Source: Stagonosporopsis chrysanthemi
Taxonomy: Eukaryota > Ascomycota > Dothideomycetes > Pleosporales > Didymellaceae
Assembly: GCA_022560025.1 (NCBI GenBank)
Contig: JAFISE010000105.1
Span: 1 to 64,000, forward strand
Length of the DNA stretch: 64,000 nucleotides
Direction: 5' to 3'
This document shows, piece by piece, positions 1-12,800 of this stretch (position 1 is its first letter; each line of letters begins with the position of its first letter). Both the position numbers and the translations under genes were made by a program. Under the pieces are notes generated by a model that saw only the letters and a list, made by a program, of their open reading frames with translations, was not told the DNA's origin and made no database searches.

Positions 1-568
1 TGTTTGACTATTGACGTGGGCTGAGCTGCTTATATGCCTGCCCATACACACGCTATCCTAACTCGTACTAGAGTAGGCCTGGGCAGAGCCCAACCGTTAC
101 ATTCAACAGTGGTGTGCTGATATCGGATAGAGCTGTATTTTGCAGTAATTGTTACTAACATGGGATTCTATGGTGCTTGTAAACAATCGTTCAAAAGAAA
201 AAGTTACGTCTGAGCATTTTGACAACGACTATGTAAGAAAAGGTCTTGGCACAGTGCAAGCCAAACGCTATTGTCTACTACGCCTATTTTGGGAATTCTG
301 ATTAGTTCGTTCATTGGTGGGCAATGGCAACAAGCTTTGAGCGTATTGAGCTGTGTTTAATAATAGCTGTGTATATCTCCTAAAACTGCAATAGTGCATC
401 TACGACGTGTGATCGCCTGTGCTTTTATTGTCACTACTATTAAGAAGACCAAGAAAGATCTTGGAGACGATACAATATGGTGCAGCAGCACGAGCAAGAT
501 GGTAGAAAGCAGTTAGCTGAATTTCACTGGAAAAGAATTCCAATTCCCTGTTGGGCTATTGCCTCCGT
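1..568. other. left-edge region, no gene seen
   Basis: AT-rich sequence with only short open frames and no recognisable protein similarity on either strand. Nothing supportable is seen here. Confidence 0.5.
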
Positions 569-1194
569 TCAATCTTCAATCGTCCAATGTGGAATGCCAT
601 TCCAATTTCCCATCTTGATTTCCTTCAGCTCTCTGCCCATGGCCGACTCGTTGAATGCGTCCCGCATTCTACCTATGGTCATCTCATCAAGACGGAATTC
701 GAGATGCTTTTCCTCCTTTTCTCCGCCCCGTCTAGTGTTTTCTTCGGTGAAGTTTGCTGCAACATCCGGAGACAAATCCATCCCCTGAGCGGCCATGATC
801 TCTTTCATTTCGAAGTAGTAATTTCTAGCGATACGTACAACTGCCTCTTTATCTTGTTCTTGGATTCGATCTAGGTCCACATGTCCATACTCGAGCTGGT
901 TGCCAGTCAAAGATTTGGCACCTCCAATATGTTCGTAGAGATTCGGTAGGTGATAGTCAAGAAATTCCCAAAAAGCGTTGTAGCCGCCAAATTGTTTAAA
1001 ATAAGGATCGTCTATGCAAGGTGGCGCTATCTCGCTGTAGTCTCGAAAGGTACGACCCTGGGTGTTGTGTCTTGGGCATTTCCAGCTAACAAGGACCGTC
1101 ATTTCTTCAATTAGACGCGAAGGAGTAGAAAGCCAAATAACGCAGCGGCCAACAAGCACCGGTGAACAATATTGATGGTGGGCTCCCATTTCAT
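569..1194 (-). CDS. uncharacterised protein, possible signal anchor
   Basis: I do not recognise this protein. The open frame runs from an ATG at 1189 to a stop at 569 (206 codons). Its last 160 or so residues are rich in charged and aromatic residues and look protein-like (for example GRTFRDYSEIAPPC and QFGGYNAFWEFLDYHLPN), while the first 45 look unconvincing. An alternative model starts at the ATG at 1194, whose product begins MKWEPTINIVHRC and then has a hydrophobic stretch (LLAAALFGFLLL), and splices from 1116 to 1058 in phase 0 into the same downstream frame. That would make a single-pass or signal-anchored protein of about 190 residues. The donor (GTCTAA) is weak, so the 5' end is open. 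No function can be assigned. Confidence 0.4.
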
Positions 1195-2781
1195 CGTCAG
1201 TCTGTGGCAGACCAGTTCAATCTTTGGTTGAACGTCGTGACTATGTTTTTCAAGGAACGGAGTGGTATCAGCGGCTGCGCCCGAGGTACTGGAGTGGCTC
1301 TGCACTTTTGGGCGTCGTGACGCAACTTGGTAGTCGCGGTAAGTGTCTCGGTGTAAAAGGGCATCATTCGGTTCGAAAGGGAGAAAATCAGGCGCTACCC
1401 AACGGACCGCGAGCTTGCAGGAGTGACTGGCGACAAATTTAATAATGAATCGCTTTCAAATAGTTGGACGGTCCCTACCAATACTTGAAAGAAGATTTGG
1501 AATTAGTGCTGTTCCTAGGTTTGAAGCACCGCATACATCGATTCCTGGGTGGACCTTGCCAGGCGCACATGACGAAAGAAACCTTGAAAGCCCGATCATC
1601 CTTTACAACATGTGCCCAATTTTCGCGAGAAACTTGATGCCGTTCGTTCCATTCCCAGAGCAAAATATGGCCTTGCTGAACTTGCGGCAATCCAGGAAGC
1701 TTTCGCGACTCATATTTGAGTTTGAGAAGATCAAAGAAAGCCTAGACGTGTCAGTTTTTTTACGTGTGGTGTGTGTTTTGTATCAGGTCAGAGGTCTTAA
1801 CAAAAGCGAAGTTATTACCTCAGGAGTAACGCAAAGTGTAACTGCGTAAGCAGTGTCAAGTGGGTGCTGCGGGTCAACGCTTGTATTGCTATCTGTTCTC
1901 GTGTTGTGATGTTCTGATGTTCGTCTACAGGAGCCCTCAGCTCAGAGGTAAGTGCACTTGCCCACACCGGGCAGTGCCTGCTACAATAGAATATCATGTG
2001 ATCTATGCCACGTGGTTACACCTTCTCTGTCCGCCAGTCCTTGTACCATCGCTGCCTGCTATAGCCGGCACTTATAATGGTGAAGAGCAGTGTGAGGGTT
2101 AACACGATCTTGGTGAGCTTCAATACGCCCCAGACGCGGGTCTTAAGGAGCTTCGCATAGTGGTCGTAGAGGGCGAGGAGCGGATCATGGGGCTGTCGGA
2201 ATGTCGATTGAGCGGCCATTGTAGGCTGTCCATGTCCGCGTCGGGGAGAAGCTCATGTCGCCACGCCTGCAAGAGCTCTGTGGCGGGTTGTGTGAAGCTG
2301 TGCCATGTGACATGAAGTGCCACGTGCACGTGCGGCTCTGGGGAAGCTGGAGCGAAATCTGGGGTTAGCCACAGCCACAAAGAAGCGCTGTCGAAGAATA
2401 TGAGCAAATCACGACACAGCCTCGACAGCTTGTGTGACCCCTTTGAATTGCTGTGAATGGATTCAGTATGCACAAGCCACACATCGGGGCCACACCTCAC
2501 ACCAACTGCCCCGCGTCGTCTGGCACTGTCGGCAACGCCCATAACGACTCGCTCTTCGACCATCCTTGATTGTTGCATACGGGATCGTCTGTCCCGGCCT
2601 TCCGTTTCTTAGCCTCTTTGTTTGGTATGCTAAGGATGAAAACGGACGGCAAATACCTACCTACTGCGGCTGGGCGACCCAATTACGATCCGTGCGAGAG
2701 CCCTCGGATGTCTACCTTGATTAGTACCCGCTAGCCGGACGGTGCCGCATAGTACAACATACCATAGATTCGACTATAAAG
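1195..2781. other. intergenic, no gene supported
   Basis: Several open frames of 60-150 codons occur on both strands, but none shows a recognisable domain, and three frames between 1445 and 1850 look equally (un)likely. The segment just before 2782 is probably the promoter of the epoxide hydrolase gene. Confidence 0.45.
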
Positions 2782-4099
2782 ATGTCTGGTGCATCATCAC
2801 CGAGATTCACATTCCTCTCCTCCAAACTTGATCAGAGCAATTGAAACATGTCATAGGTACTCACCACCCAGCTCGGCGAAACCCTTTACGCTCAATGTGC
2901 CCGACAAGGACCTCTCGGAATGGCGTCAGCTCCTCCTGCTCTCCAAGATCGGCCCGACCACGTATGAGAACACCCAAACTAAGCACCATTACGGCGTCAC
3001 AAAGAAGTGGCTATCAGAGACCAGAGATTACTGGCTGAACAAGTATGATTGGCGTGCACAAGAGAAGCACATCAACTCTTTCGACAACTTCCGGATGCTG
3101 ATTGATGGAATCGACCTGCATTTCATTGGTCATTTCTCTGACAAGAAAGATGCTGTGCCCATTGTCTTCATGCATGGTTGGCCAGGCAGCTTTGTCGAGT
3201 TCGTCCCCATGCTGGAATTGATCAGAGACAAGTGGAGCAAGGAAGATCTACCATACCATATCATTGTCCCTTCACTACCAGGCTACACGCTGAGTGCCGA
3301 AACACAGCCTATCGATAAGGATTGGACCATGGGGGACAGCGCAGACATCATTGACAAGCTGATGACCAACCTCGGGTTCGAGAAGTATCTGGCCCAAGGA
3401 GGAGACGTCGGAAGTCTCCTGGCGAGACTCCTCGCGCAATCCAGTGATGCTTGTGTTGGTATACATGGTACATTCGCCCTAACCTTCACATCAATACACA
3501 GCTAATGGCTACAGTAAACATATTCACTACACAAGACCAGCCCGACCCCAGCACCCTGTCTGCAAGCCAGAAGGAAGCGCTCGCTCGTGCTAGAGACTGG
3601 GCTGAGAACGGTCGCGCATATGCCCTCGAACACGCCTCTAGACCCAGCACAATCGGTCACGTGCTTTCGTCGAATCCGCTTGCACTTCTCGCATGGTAAC
3701 TTCATTCCATAAAATTAATTACATGCTGCACAAACTAACGACCACCGTCTCAGGATCGGCGACAAGTTCCTCGAATGGAGCGACGAGGATCCTGCCCTCG
3801 ACCACATTCTGACTAATATCTCACTCTACTGGTTCACTGCGGGCTTCCCTCGCTCTATCTACCCGTACCGGGAAATTTTCGCTGCCTCGGGTCCAAGTTT
3901 CGAGTACATCCAAAAACCTACGGGATCGTCATACTTCCACCACGAGGTCGTGCCAATGTTCAAGAGCGCCGTTGAGAAAGAGGCCAATCTGGTGTCGTAC
4001 AGTGAGCACGAGCGGGGCGGGCACTTTGCGGCGTTGGAGAGGCCAGTCGAGTTTTGGAACGATGTCCAGGATTATGTGGACAAGGCTTGGAAGATGTGA
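2782..4099 (+). CDS. epoxide hydrolase (alpha/beta hydrolase fold, EHN domain)
   Basis: Predicted to hydrolyse epoxides to diols, in the microsomal/juvenile-hormone type epoxide hydrolase family. The N-terminal EHN region includes FTLNVPDKDLSEWRQLL and DYWLNKYDWRAQEKHINSF. The hydrolase core has the oxyanion HGWPGS motif, the nucleophile in QGGDVGS (Asp at about residue 192) and the catalytic His in HERGGHFAALE near the C-terminus. Exons proposed: 2782-2788, 2838-3467, 3515-3695 and 3754-4099, giving 387 residues, usual for the family. The last two introns are well supported: phases fit, branch motifs CTAAT/CTAAC are present, and the joins restore GIHVNIFTTQDQP and LALLAWIGDKF. The first, 7-nt exon is less certain; without it there is no in-frame ATG near the N-terminus. 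Substrate unknown; fungal members serve detoxification or secondary metabolism. Confidence 0.85.
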
Positions 4100-5090
4100 T
4101 TGATTTCGGTGTTTTGAAGGGTAAGATGTTGACGAGTAGGTAGAGAGGTGCAGGTGGCGCGAATTTGTAGCTGGGAATCTTGAAGGATAGTCAGAGAATC
4201 TGTGATGTAGAAGTCTTTACCCAATCACACGATTGTACAGTAAATGACTAGTGATACTTCGATCTCATACCTTCATACAAACTAGCAACGATGCCACCAA
4301 CATTGTACGCTGTGTGAATCAAGCCAATAACACTTAATAATAGTTGGTAGAAAAATACCACCTAGTGTTTTAATCCTCGGACAGCATTGAAAGTTAAAGA
4401 ATCATAGTTATATAAAATCATAGTAATTGCCACAATCGTGTTTGTAGCACACTTTGCTAGTAGACAACCCTTGCCGTGCGCTACCTTGGGCGGCGTCTAA
4501 CTTGTAAAGGCATTTCGAATGTTAGAGTACGAGACAACACTAGCAACTCGCTCTAGAAACTAGAATTGCGGATAGTTACAGGCAAGACTTGAATTAGAAA
4601 TCCATTCTTAAGCTTGAATTTGGGTGCTTTCAACAACTTAGTCCTGCTAGGCTTCAATCCAGACCCTTCCGTTATTCGCGTTAACGACGACTTCTTCTGC
4701 ATTACATCAAACTTCAAGTACTTCCCAAAAGTGCCTATCTACTACAGCAAGGACGTCATCAACTAGAGCCTAAGCAGTCATGCCTTAATCAGATAGTCTC
4801 AACTCGACATCAGAGCTCCTGAATTAGGGGGCGGCATCTAGGCTACTACGATCTGACATTATGAGAGCGGGTTCTAAGCTACCACTAATTCGTTCAACAG
4901 ATACAGGCCACAATCTAATAATCGTGTATAGCCCCGTAGGTTGAATGTTAAAACCACAAACATCTAGGACGATAGCACTTACTCAGGCCCAGTGTATTTC
5001 GACTTCGACTTTAACCTATTCTAGAATTATAACAGAACGGTCTACCTATCGTCTACCTATCGCAAAGTAGATCGTAACCCACAATCCAAG
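4100..5090. other. AT-rich gene-free stretch, probable decayed repeat
   Basis: No open frame of note. The sequence is AT-rich with many TAG/TAA triplets in all frames and leads directly into the dead LINE downstream. It probably contains the unrecognisable 5' part of that element. Confidence 0.4.
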
Positions 5091-7245
5091 GTGAAGGACT
5101 TCGCTATTCATGTATCGAGCCTGAATTTGAAGACTAGTACCCTAACCTCCGTATTAAAGATAATCTGTAAATCTTCTTCGAGCGTAGTAGAAGAATCTCA
5201 CATCTTTAAGCTAAATAAATACTATTATCTTTTCACTACAGAAGAGGGTACCCAGCAAAAGACATCTTCCATCTCTGCTACCCAGCTGATGACGGGGGCC
5301 GAGCCAGAGTCTGCTTCTTCGTGATCAAAAAGATAGACGACAAAAAATGGCGATTCAAGGAATACACAAGAGATGTCTGCTCCCTCATCCTCGACCCAAG
5401 CAGAGAAGGACAGGAGCAGCAGTGACTAGCCTTACATAATATCTACAACCCAGCAAGACATGCTACGGTTGGAGAAATGGCACTACCAGATTTACGAATA
5501 GCGCTCAACGAAAATCGGGAGAACGAGCAGATACTACTTGGCGATTTCAACCTGCACCACCCTTTGTGGAGAGGCCCAGGCGTCAGACGCCCACATTGAG
5601 AGTCTGAAGACCTGTTAGCGATCATCGAAGACTTCGAATTTAATAATAAACTACCTCCTGGCACAATCAAATTTGATGAAGGAGCCTAACGATCGACTTT
5701 AGACTTGTGTATGGTGACAATGGGACTGGTGGACAGAGTGATCAGGAGCGAGATAGTGCAAGAGCTCAACCACGACTCAGACCACCTACCGATAAGCACA
5801 GAGCTAGATCTAACGGCGCAAAGATTGAATGACTCATTGAGGAGGAACTACAAGCGCCTAAAAGAGAAAGCTTACACCGAAGCATTAACGCAAGCATTAC
5901 CACCGCTGCGCAGACCATCGACAAAAGCAGCTCTTAATGCATACGTTCACGAGATGATAGCCGCGGTCAAAGAGGCAGTCGAAAAAGCAGTCCCGCAAAT
6001 ATGCCTGGCACCCCACTCGCAGGAAGTTTGGGATAAGAAGTGTAAAGAGGCCATCGCAGAGGCGAAAAGACTGAAGAGACTGCATAGTCAGCACAACACC
6101 AAGGAGTCATAAGAAGCATACCCAACAGCGAGAAACCGCAAAGTAAGGATAATCAGGAAGGTGCTTGCTAAGGTGTATAGGCATCGAGTAGAGAAAGCAG
6201 CGGAGTCACCGGAGAAGCTGTAGAGGCTGGCCAGATAGACGAAGACGAGAGGCAATGAGGCCCCCAGAGTCACACCGGCCATCCAACACCCAACAACCCA
6301 ACAAGAGGTTACGGAGCCAAGCGACAGAACAGACCTATTTAAGAACGTCTTCTTTCCCGCGCCACCAGAAGCAGATCTAAGAGACATACAGAGCGCCGAG
6401 TATAGCGGTCGAGTTGAGCTACCACCGATCACTGAGAAGGAGGTAAGGAACGCTGTGCGTACAGCGTCTCCTCTCAAGGCCCCAGGACCCGATAGCATCA
6501 CGAATCGAGCGCTGCAAGCAGGAGCAAACCTTCTGGCGGCTCACCTGACAAGGATCTTAAACCAGAGCCTGCACCTTGGATATTGCCCGGCACACTTCCG
6601 AGAGTCAATTACAGTGGTACTGCGCAAGCCTGGCAAAGACAATTACACAGTCCCTGAAGCATACCGCCTAACTGCACTACTAAACACAATTGGCAAAGCA
6701 ATGGACGCAGTAATCGCCCGGCGTCTTAGTCATCTGGCCGAGACGCACCATGTGTTGCCAGCAACTTACCTAGGCGGTAGAAAATGGTGCTCTACGGACC
6801 ATGCACTCCACGCCGTTACGAAGAAGATACACGAAGCATAGAACAGGAAACTCAGATATGTAGCCAGCTTGCTCCTGCTTGACGTCTCCGGCGCCTTTAA
6901 CGATGCCTCACACGCACAGCTGCTCCACAACCTGCAGAAGAGAAAGGTAGACAAGAAGACAGTCAAATAGATTGCAAGCTTCCTGAATAACAGACATACC
7001 AACATAGCTATTGATAGATTCATGTTGAAGGAATACGCTATAGGCACTAGCATACCTTAAGGCTTGCCGCTGTCACCCATTCTCTACCTCTTGTACAATG
7101 CTGACCTTATTGACGAATGCAACCAAGAACTAGACACCATGTCGACAGGATACATAGACAATGTGGACATCCTGATGTGGGCTAAAACAACGGCGGAAAT
7201 ATGTGACACACTAAGCAGGGTGTTGGAGAAAGCACAGCGCTGAGC
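5091..7245 (+). mobile_element. dead non-LTR retrotransposon (LINE, Tad1-like), RIP-damaged
   Basis: Relic of a LINE. An endonuclease/exonuclease/phosphatase domain is readable from about 5280 to 5850, with pieces such as RVCFFVIKKIDDKKW, ILLGDFNLHHPLWRGPG and ELNHDSDHLPIST. A reverse transcriptase domain follows from about 6450 to 7245, with LKAPGPDSITNRALQ, HFRESITVVLRKPGKDNY, LLDVSGAFNDASH, GLPLSPILYLLYNADL and TGYIDNVDILMW. The order EN then RT and the motif wording fit the fungal Tad1 group. The frame is broken by many stops; several are TAG or TAA where the family has Gln (for example just before GLPLSPI), or TGA for Arg, as C-to-T change would produce. The catalytic YxDD box reads YIDN. 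The element cannot be active. Confidence 0.85.
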
Positions 7246-7902
7246 CAACACGTATGCCTCCATCTTTGCTCTGTGGTTGCAGAACTGCCAACAAGCGGCT
7301 CACGTATGCCCCTTCATTATCACCAACTGATTACCTCATTGGCGTACAAACGAGGCCGCCATATCCTTCGTTTATCAGAAAAGCCCGATCTCCACCATCA
7401 AATGTGTTTACATAAGCTACAATTCCTGGTAGCGATTGGTCATGAAAAATGGGCGTCTTGGTAAATTCGTATGTAGGGGCGCACTACTTTTCCACGTTCA
7501 TCCCAACGGACCACAGTCGCTCAGCTTCGCGATATCTGGTGCGCCCGACGCCGAGCGGCGCGGCGTGAGAGAAGTGCTGGGTGGCGGTGCGGGCAACGGT
7601 GGCGCTACGCGCACGATGTAAGCTGCGGCTTCGTGCATCGTGTTGGCGGCAAAAGGGCGAGCATTTGCTCGCGCCTCCAGTGGGCCCATGAGTTCGAAGA
7701 AGCGCGCGTGTTCTTTGTTATGTGCTGGCGCGCCGCCTGTGCACTTTGCGCGCTGCCTGCCGCTGGCGTAAAGTAGCAGTCGGCACTGCGTGACTCTACG
7801 CGCCAAGAGGGTGTGGGGCAGTAGTCCTGACTTGTTCTTCAACACGAATTTCTTGCTCGTTACCAAAAACAACCGAAATACCCTGTTTCAATAACTTGCA
7901 CC
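7246..7902. other. 3' flank of the LINE and promoter of the methyltransferase gene
   Basis: No supported gene. The first 200 bases may be LINE 3' sequence. GC content rises after about 7500, marking the end of the damaged block. The start at 7903 has a good context, CACCATGTC. Confidence 0.4.
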
Positions 7903-8678
7903 ATGTCCTCGTCCAAGGAGGCGCAGGCGCTGTCGCGCGCAGACTTCTGGGACGAGCGGTACGCAAAGTCTGACGGGGAGAAGCCGACGCACGAGTGGTT
8001 CCGTGCTTTCGACGCATTGGAGCCGTTTTTCGAGAAGCATCTTTTCGACGCGCGGGGAGCAGACGGCAAAGGGCAGAGATTGTTGCATTTGGGGAGTGGA
8101 GACAGCGTAGGTTCTCCTTCTGCGTTCTGTCAGGGGTTGTTGTAGTGTTGTTCGAGCACGATTGACCTATCGCCAGACTGTGCCATACGACCTTCTAGAG
8201 CGGGGATACACAAACCAACTCTGTCTCGACTTTTCCACAGTAGTAGTCGAAGCCATGAAGGCGAGACACAGTGACAAGCCGCAGGTGGAATGGGCGGTTG
8301 GTGACGTGCGTGACATGGCCGCCATCGATGCCAAATCGGTGGATGTTGCGTTCGACAAGGGCACGCTGGACGCCATGATCTACGGCAGTCCGTGGAGTCC
8401 GCCCGAGGAAGTCATGGATAATAGTGGGAGGTATATCAACGAGGTAAGTCTTGACGGAGAGGACCAGCCCCAGAGCAAATGCTAATCGCGACGAGGTTTT
8501 GAGGGTGCTGAAAGACGACGGTGTGTTTCTCTACATTACATACCGGCAACCGCATTTCATCAAGCCGATCCTGAATAGGGCAAATGAGTGGGATCTGAGT
8601 ATGGAAGTCATGGGTGATGGGGACAGTTTCGAGTACTTTGGCTTTGTTCTCAAGAAGCAAGTTCCAGCTGCAAAGTAG
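7903..8678 (+). CDS. class I SAM-dependent methyltransferase, EEF1AKMT4-like
   Basis: A 217-residue protein from three exons (7903-8106, 8177-8443, 8496-8678); both introns are phase 0. It begins with ADFWDERYAKSDGEKPTHEWF, close in style to the YWDxRY start of the EEF1AKMT4/METTL13 group. SAM-binding motif I is LLHLGSGDS, where the second residue of the usual GxGxS is replaced by Ser. The group's post-I/II region VDVAFDKGTLDAMIYG is clear, and a C-terminal strand FEYFGFVLKKQ closes the fold. Relatives in this group methylate lysines of elongation factor 1A, so a cytosolic protein methyltransferase is the likely role, but the substrate is inferred from family resemblance only. Confidence 0.85.
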
Positions 8679-9846
8679 AAATGTGCTCGAAAATGATCTT
8701 GATCTGAACCACATCAAATAAAGTATCTGCATACCATCTTTCGTGCTTTGAGAATACTGTGATCTACGAAGCCGCCTGTCCCAATAGCGTCGCGACTGTT
8801 ACATGACTACCATATCTTACACAGCTGTCTGGCCATACAAAGGGAACAAGTGCACGTGATTAAGCGGCTCCTCGAACAGACATCTTCATGTGGGCAGACT
8901 GCCGGCGCGCGCTGGTCGTTTTCGCAGCTGGACACCGTTACAGCCAGTGCTGCGACAACTCTACTCCATCTTGTAAGCTAGATCTTAGACACGCGCTACG
9001 TAGCTTGTAGCTGTTGTGTGATTCCTACTATATCGCCCTGGAGCTAGCCTAGTTACGGTTAGGCCACAGCGTCCCCTATAATCTCGGTACACTAATTTCT
9101 GGTCATTCTCGTGTACCGGTGGTCCTCTGCACCCAACATCATCATTGCTTAACATCGGCATGGCACTTTGGATAGCTACATACAGTACATCTACATTGTA
9201 CGTTGCGGTGGCATAAGAATGAGACTCCCTGATAGACATACGACTGAAGAGGCGAGTCGACCCAGGGGGGGTGGGTTGCTTGGGGGGAATCAACTAAAAC
9301 GCGCTTATGCAGTCCGCAGCGAATCCTGGCGCGTATAATAGCATTGTTTCTGGGCAGATCCTCACACATCTAAGACCGACCATAATTCTAAGGGCTGCCT
9401 TCAAAGGTATACTCAACAACCCAGTGTGTTCCAGCCTGTGCGGTGCACGGTTCTTACTCATATGGAAGGCTACATGTGCCGAAACAGTAGACGGCCTTGT
9501 CTGGAGCAGTCATGTGTATGTCTTATTGCCATTCAACCACAATCTCGCGGAATGCATCACATTGGTTCACACACCTTGTGTTCAGGGGAACAGCTCCAAG
9601 AATAGCATCGCAGTCGCCTAAGTAAGCCAGCGTGTGCGTGGGCACTCACTATGCCGGCTGGGCGTTCCAGGAACTTAAATGCATCACAAGGCCTGCTCAC
9701 TTTCGTCAGTCTTGTCATTGCACCTTCATCCCTGTACATATGATATCACCCTGAGGAAAAGGCCAATATGCAGGCCCAGAATACTCAATTGTTCTGTGGC
9801 TGCCTCGGTAGGAGACCCCGCACACCGAAACCATTACCGGAGAAAG
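8679..9846. other. intergenic, no gene seen
   Basis: Short open frames only. Nothing recognisable was found between the methyltransferase gene and the STAND receptor gene. Confidence 0.5.
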
Positions 9847-12800
9847 ATGACGGGAAAAATACAACAAACGCCGTAGAACTGTATGCCTCATGAACCAGTA
9901 TCAAGAAATGCACTCGGGCTCACGTCGTAATGCAGAATCAAGGGCCATGCGGCATCTCCAGACGCTGTTAAGGCCTTGCCTCATGCCATAAAAACTGCAT
10001 CCCGCTCATCGTCTGTGGAGCTGAGCAAAGCGAATCCGCTGAGTGCTGCGTTTAATCTCGCACGTTTGAAGCTCCCAGAGGACCAGAGAATTGCCTTAGA
10101 AGAAGGTCAGGGACTAGAAGATTTATTCGAGCAGTTAAATGCTTCGAACGAGAAAAGCAAAGAGGAGTCCCTTTTCCGCCGAGGTGCTCAGAAACTTGGT
10201 CCTGTGTTGGCAGTATTGGGCGGCAGTGTAAGCCTTGCGACTCCGCTGGCTGCGCTGGATCCCATTGCCAACAATGCCTTCGGTATTGTTCAATCGGTTA
10301 TGACAGTAAGACGATCTAAGGGATACACGTGGAAATTCCGACTAACTGAGATTGTTCAAGATTGCTATTGGAATCTGTGGTGCGGAAGGGAAGTTCCACG
10401 ACGACATCCACGCAATGCTTCAGAGGGTTCCTATAATCGAAAGATGCGATGAAATATGGGATTCAACACGATCCTCGAAGTCGCCTATACTCTCAGTAAG
10501 CCAGTCATTCCGTTTTCTTGCACATCGCATGTGTTTATCAAGAAGAAGAAGAAGAAGTGTGACTGATAAGATTTTCAGGTCCTAGTATGCATTTACACGA
10601 ACCTACTTGAATTCTACTTTGAAGCCATGGATGTTTTAAAGGGTGGCAATTTTTTCGTGGGATTACAAAAGAGTCGCTTCAAGCAAAGGCTACCGGAAAT
10701 TGTGTCGTCGTTCACAGACAATACTGACCAACTCGACAAGCTTCTCAGTGTGGAAGCAATTGCTCTTATTCAACAGATCGACGACGACCAGTCTAGTACG
10801 AAACGTAAGTACCAAGTTCAAACAAAGGCACTGAAGTTGACATAATCCGTAGTCCGGATGCTTTTAAACAGCGGCAACCAGAACAAGGAAGTTGAGTACT
10901 ATAACTCCTTCCAACAACGAGCTGACGAGGCCTGTACGTGGATTACTACGACGAGTGACTTCCGTGAATGGCTTGAGGATCCCAACGACGGACGTTCGAC
11001 CCCTTCTTCAAAATTCTGCATTCTGTTTGGAGATATGGGATCCGGAAAATCTGTAACAACTGGCTTCGTTGTCGACTTCCTTGTTTCTCATCCAGCCCTG
11101 TCGGGGTCATTGAAGCCGTTCGTCTGTGTTTACTACTGCAAGAACGATAATGAAACCAACAAAGCAAGGAACATATACCGCAGCATCCTGTCGCAGATTT
11201 TGACGCGTATGGCGCAACTGGAAACCAGATTCATGAAATGGTACAAAGAAGCTCAGACGAAAAACAGTTTGGTAGACCCTACCTTGGACGATAATGCGCT
11301 ACGCGATTTCTTGGTAAGTGTCCTTCGAGGATTTTCTCGACGACTTTACCTTGTGTTGGATGGAGTGGACGAATGCGACTACGAAAATCGTGACCACGTT
11401 CTCCATTTCTTCGAGAGATTCAATGACCATGGAGCTCCAGTCAATGTCTTTATTTCCTGCCGATACGATGAGTCTATCAAAGACAGACTTCCTTCTGGGA
11501 GAAGAATACTCCAAATGGACGCTTCCCTAGACCGGGACCACATTATTGCTGCCTTTCATGTCAATCACACCCTGATACGGCAGCCAGATGCTGTCAAAGA
11601 ACTTGTCATCAAAGAGCTGGCGAAGCAGGCGGAGGGATCAGCAATATGGCTCAAGATGGTTCTGGAACACCTCAGGCGCCCCCATCGAAGCGAGAATGAG
11701 ATAAAGCGTATCCTTCAACGTATGCCATCTCCGCAAAGCCTGTCGAAATTATATCACAGCCTTTTCGAAGCTTCGATAGGCGAAGATAACGACTCAGCAA
11801 AAATAGAATGCGCTCTCGAAATTTTGGCTGTCTCTGGACGTCTGCTCACCTTGAAGGAGCTCGCGTGCGCGGTAACTCTTCGAATCGAAGGACAGAACAT
11901 TTCCAACCTGTCTGATCTGGAGGAATACATGGTAAACTCTGCCGGGCTACTCGAACTCATCAGTCCCTTTGCCAGAATTATAGACACCGCTGATGGTACA
12001 GTCGTACGCATAGTGCATCAATCGCTGAAAGATCTCATCATCAGACAACCTCCGATAGAATGGGGGACACACACATCAGCAGACATGACCCAGCGACAGG
12101 GGAGACTTCATAGCAGCTTACTGGAATGCTGTATGAAGTACCTGCTTTTGACTGATCTTGAGGACAAAGACTTGTTTCCCAAAGAAAAACTGGAGGCAAT
12201 GGAAGAACAAGCTCTTGGTAAGTCATTGATTTACACCCAACCCTGCACTCAGGACTGATATCTTTCGTAGATATGGAGTTTCTTGGTCACTTTGATGTGT
12301 ACGACAATGAATCGCAGGCGGATGGACCGCGAAGCCCAAGTTTGTCCGCTTCTGGGAAAGTCCAGACCCGAGACTTCGACCCCGAAATAGCTGGGTTTGG
12401 CATTTTCTTCACCTACGCTGCATGCTACTGGACGGAGCATCTCAAACGATGTTCACCTGCTGCTCTCCCCAGTGTCGGTGACGTGTCTAAGCTTGCACGC
12501 CATGGCTCATTGACGCTCCGAAACTGGATGGAGACCTACAAGCGACCAAACTTGACGTCGTCTCCACAGATTAATCTGGATGTGGAGGAGTTCGACGCGC
12601 TCGTTCTAGCGACCCACTTTGGTTCTCATGCCTTCCTCACCAAGTTTCTGGAATACCCATTCGAAGATCACTCCATTCAAGAAGGGTCGTCCGCGAGAGC
12701 GGTCAAATGGGCCATGCAGTCTGGCGATCTCAACGCGGTCAAAATTCTCATTAAAAGTAAATCTCTGGAAAACGAATTCCGGAGTGGCTCTCTTCTATGT

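Noticed and set aside
1445..1849. 134-codon plus-strand frame
   Set aside because: Looks partly protein-like, but the minus strand is equally open and no family is recognised.
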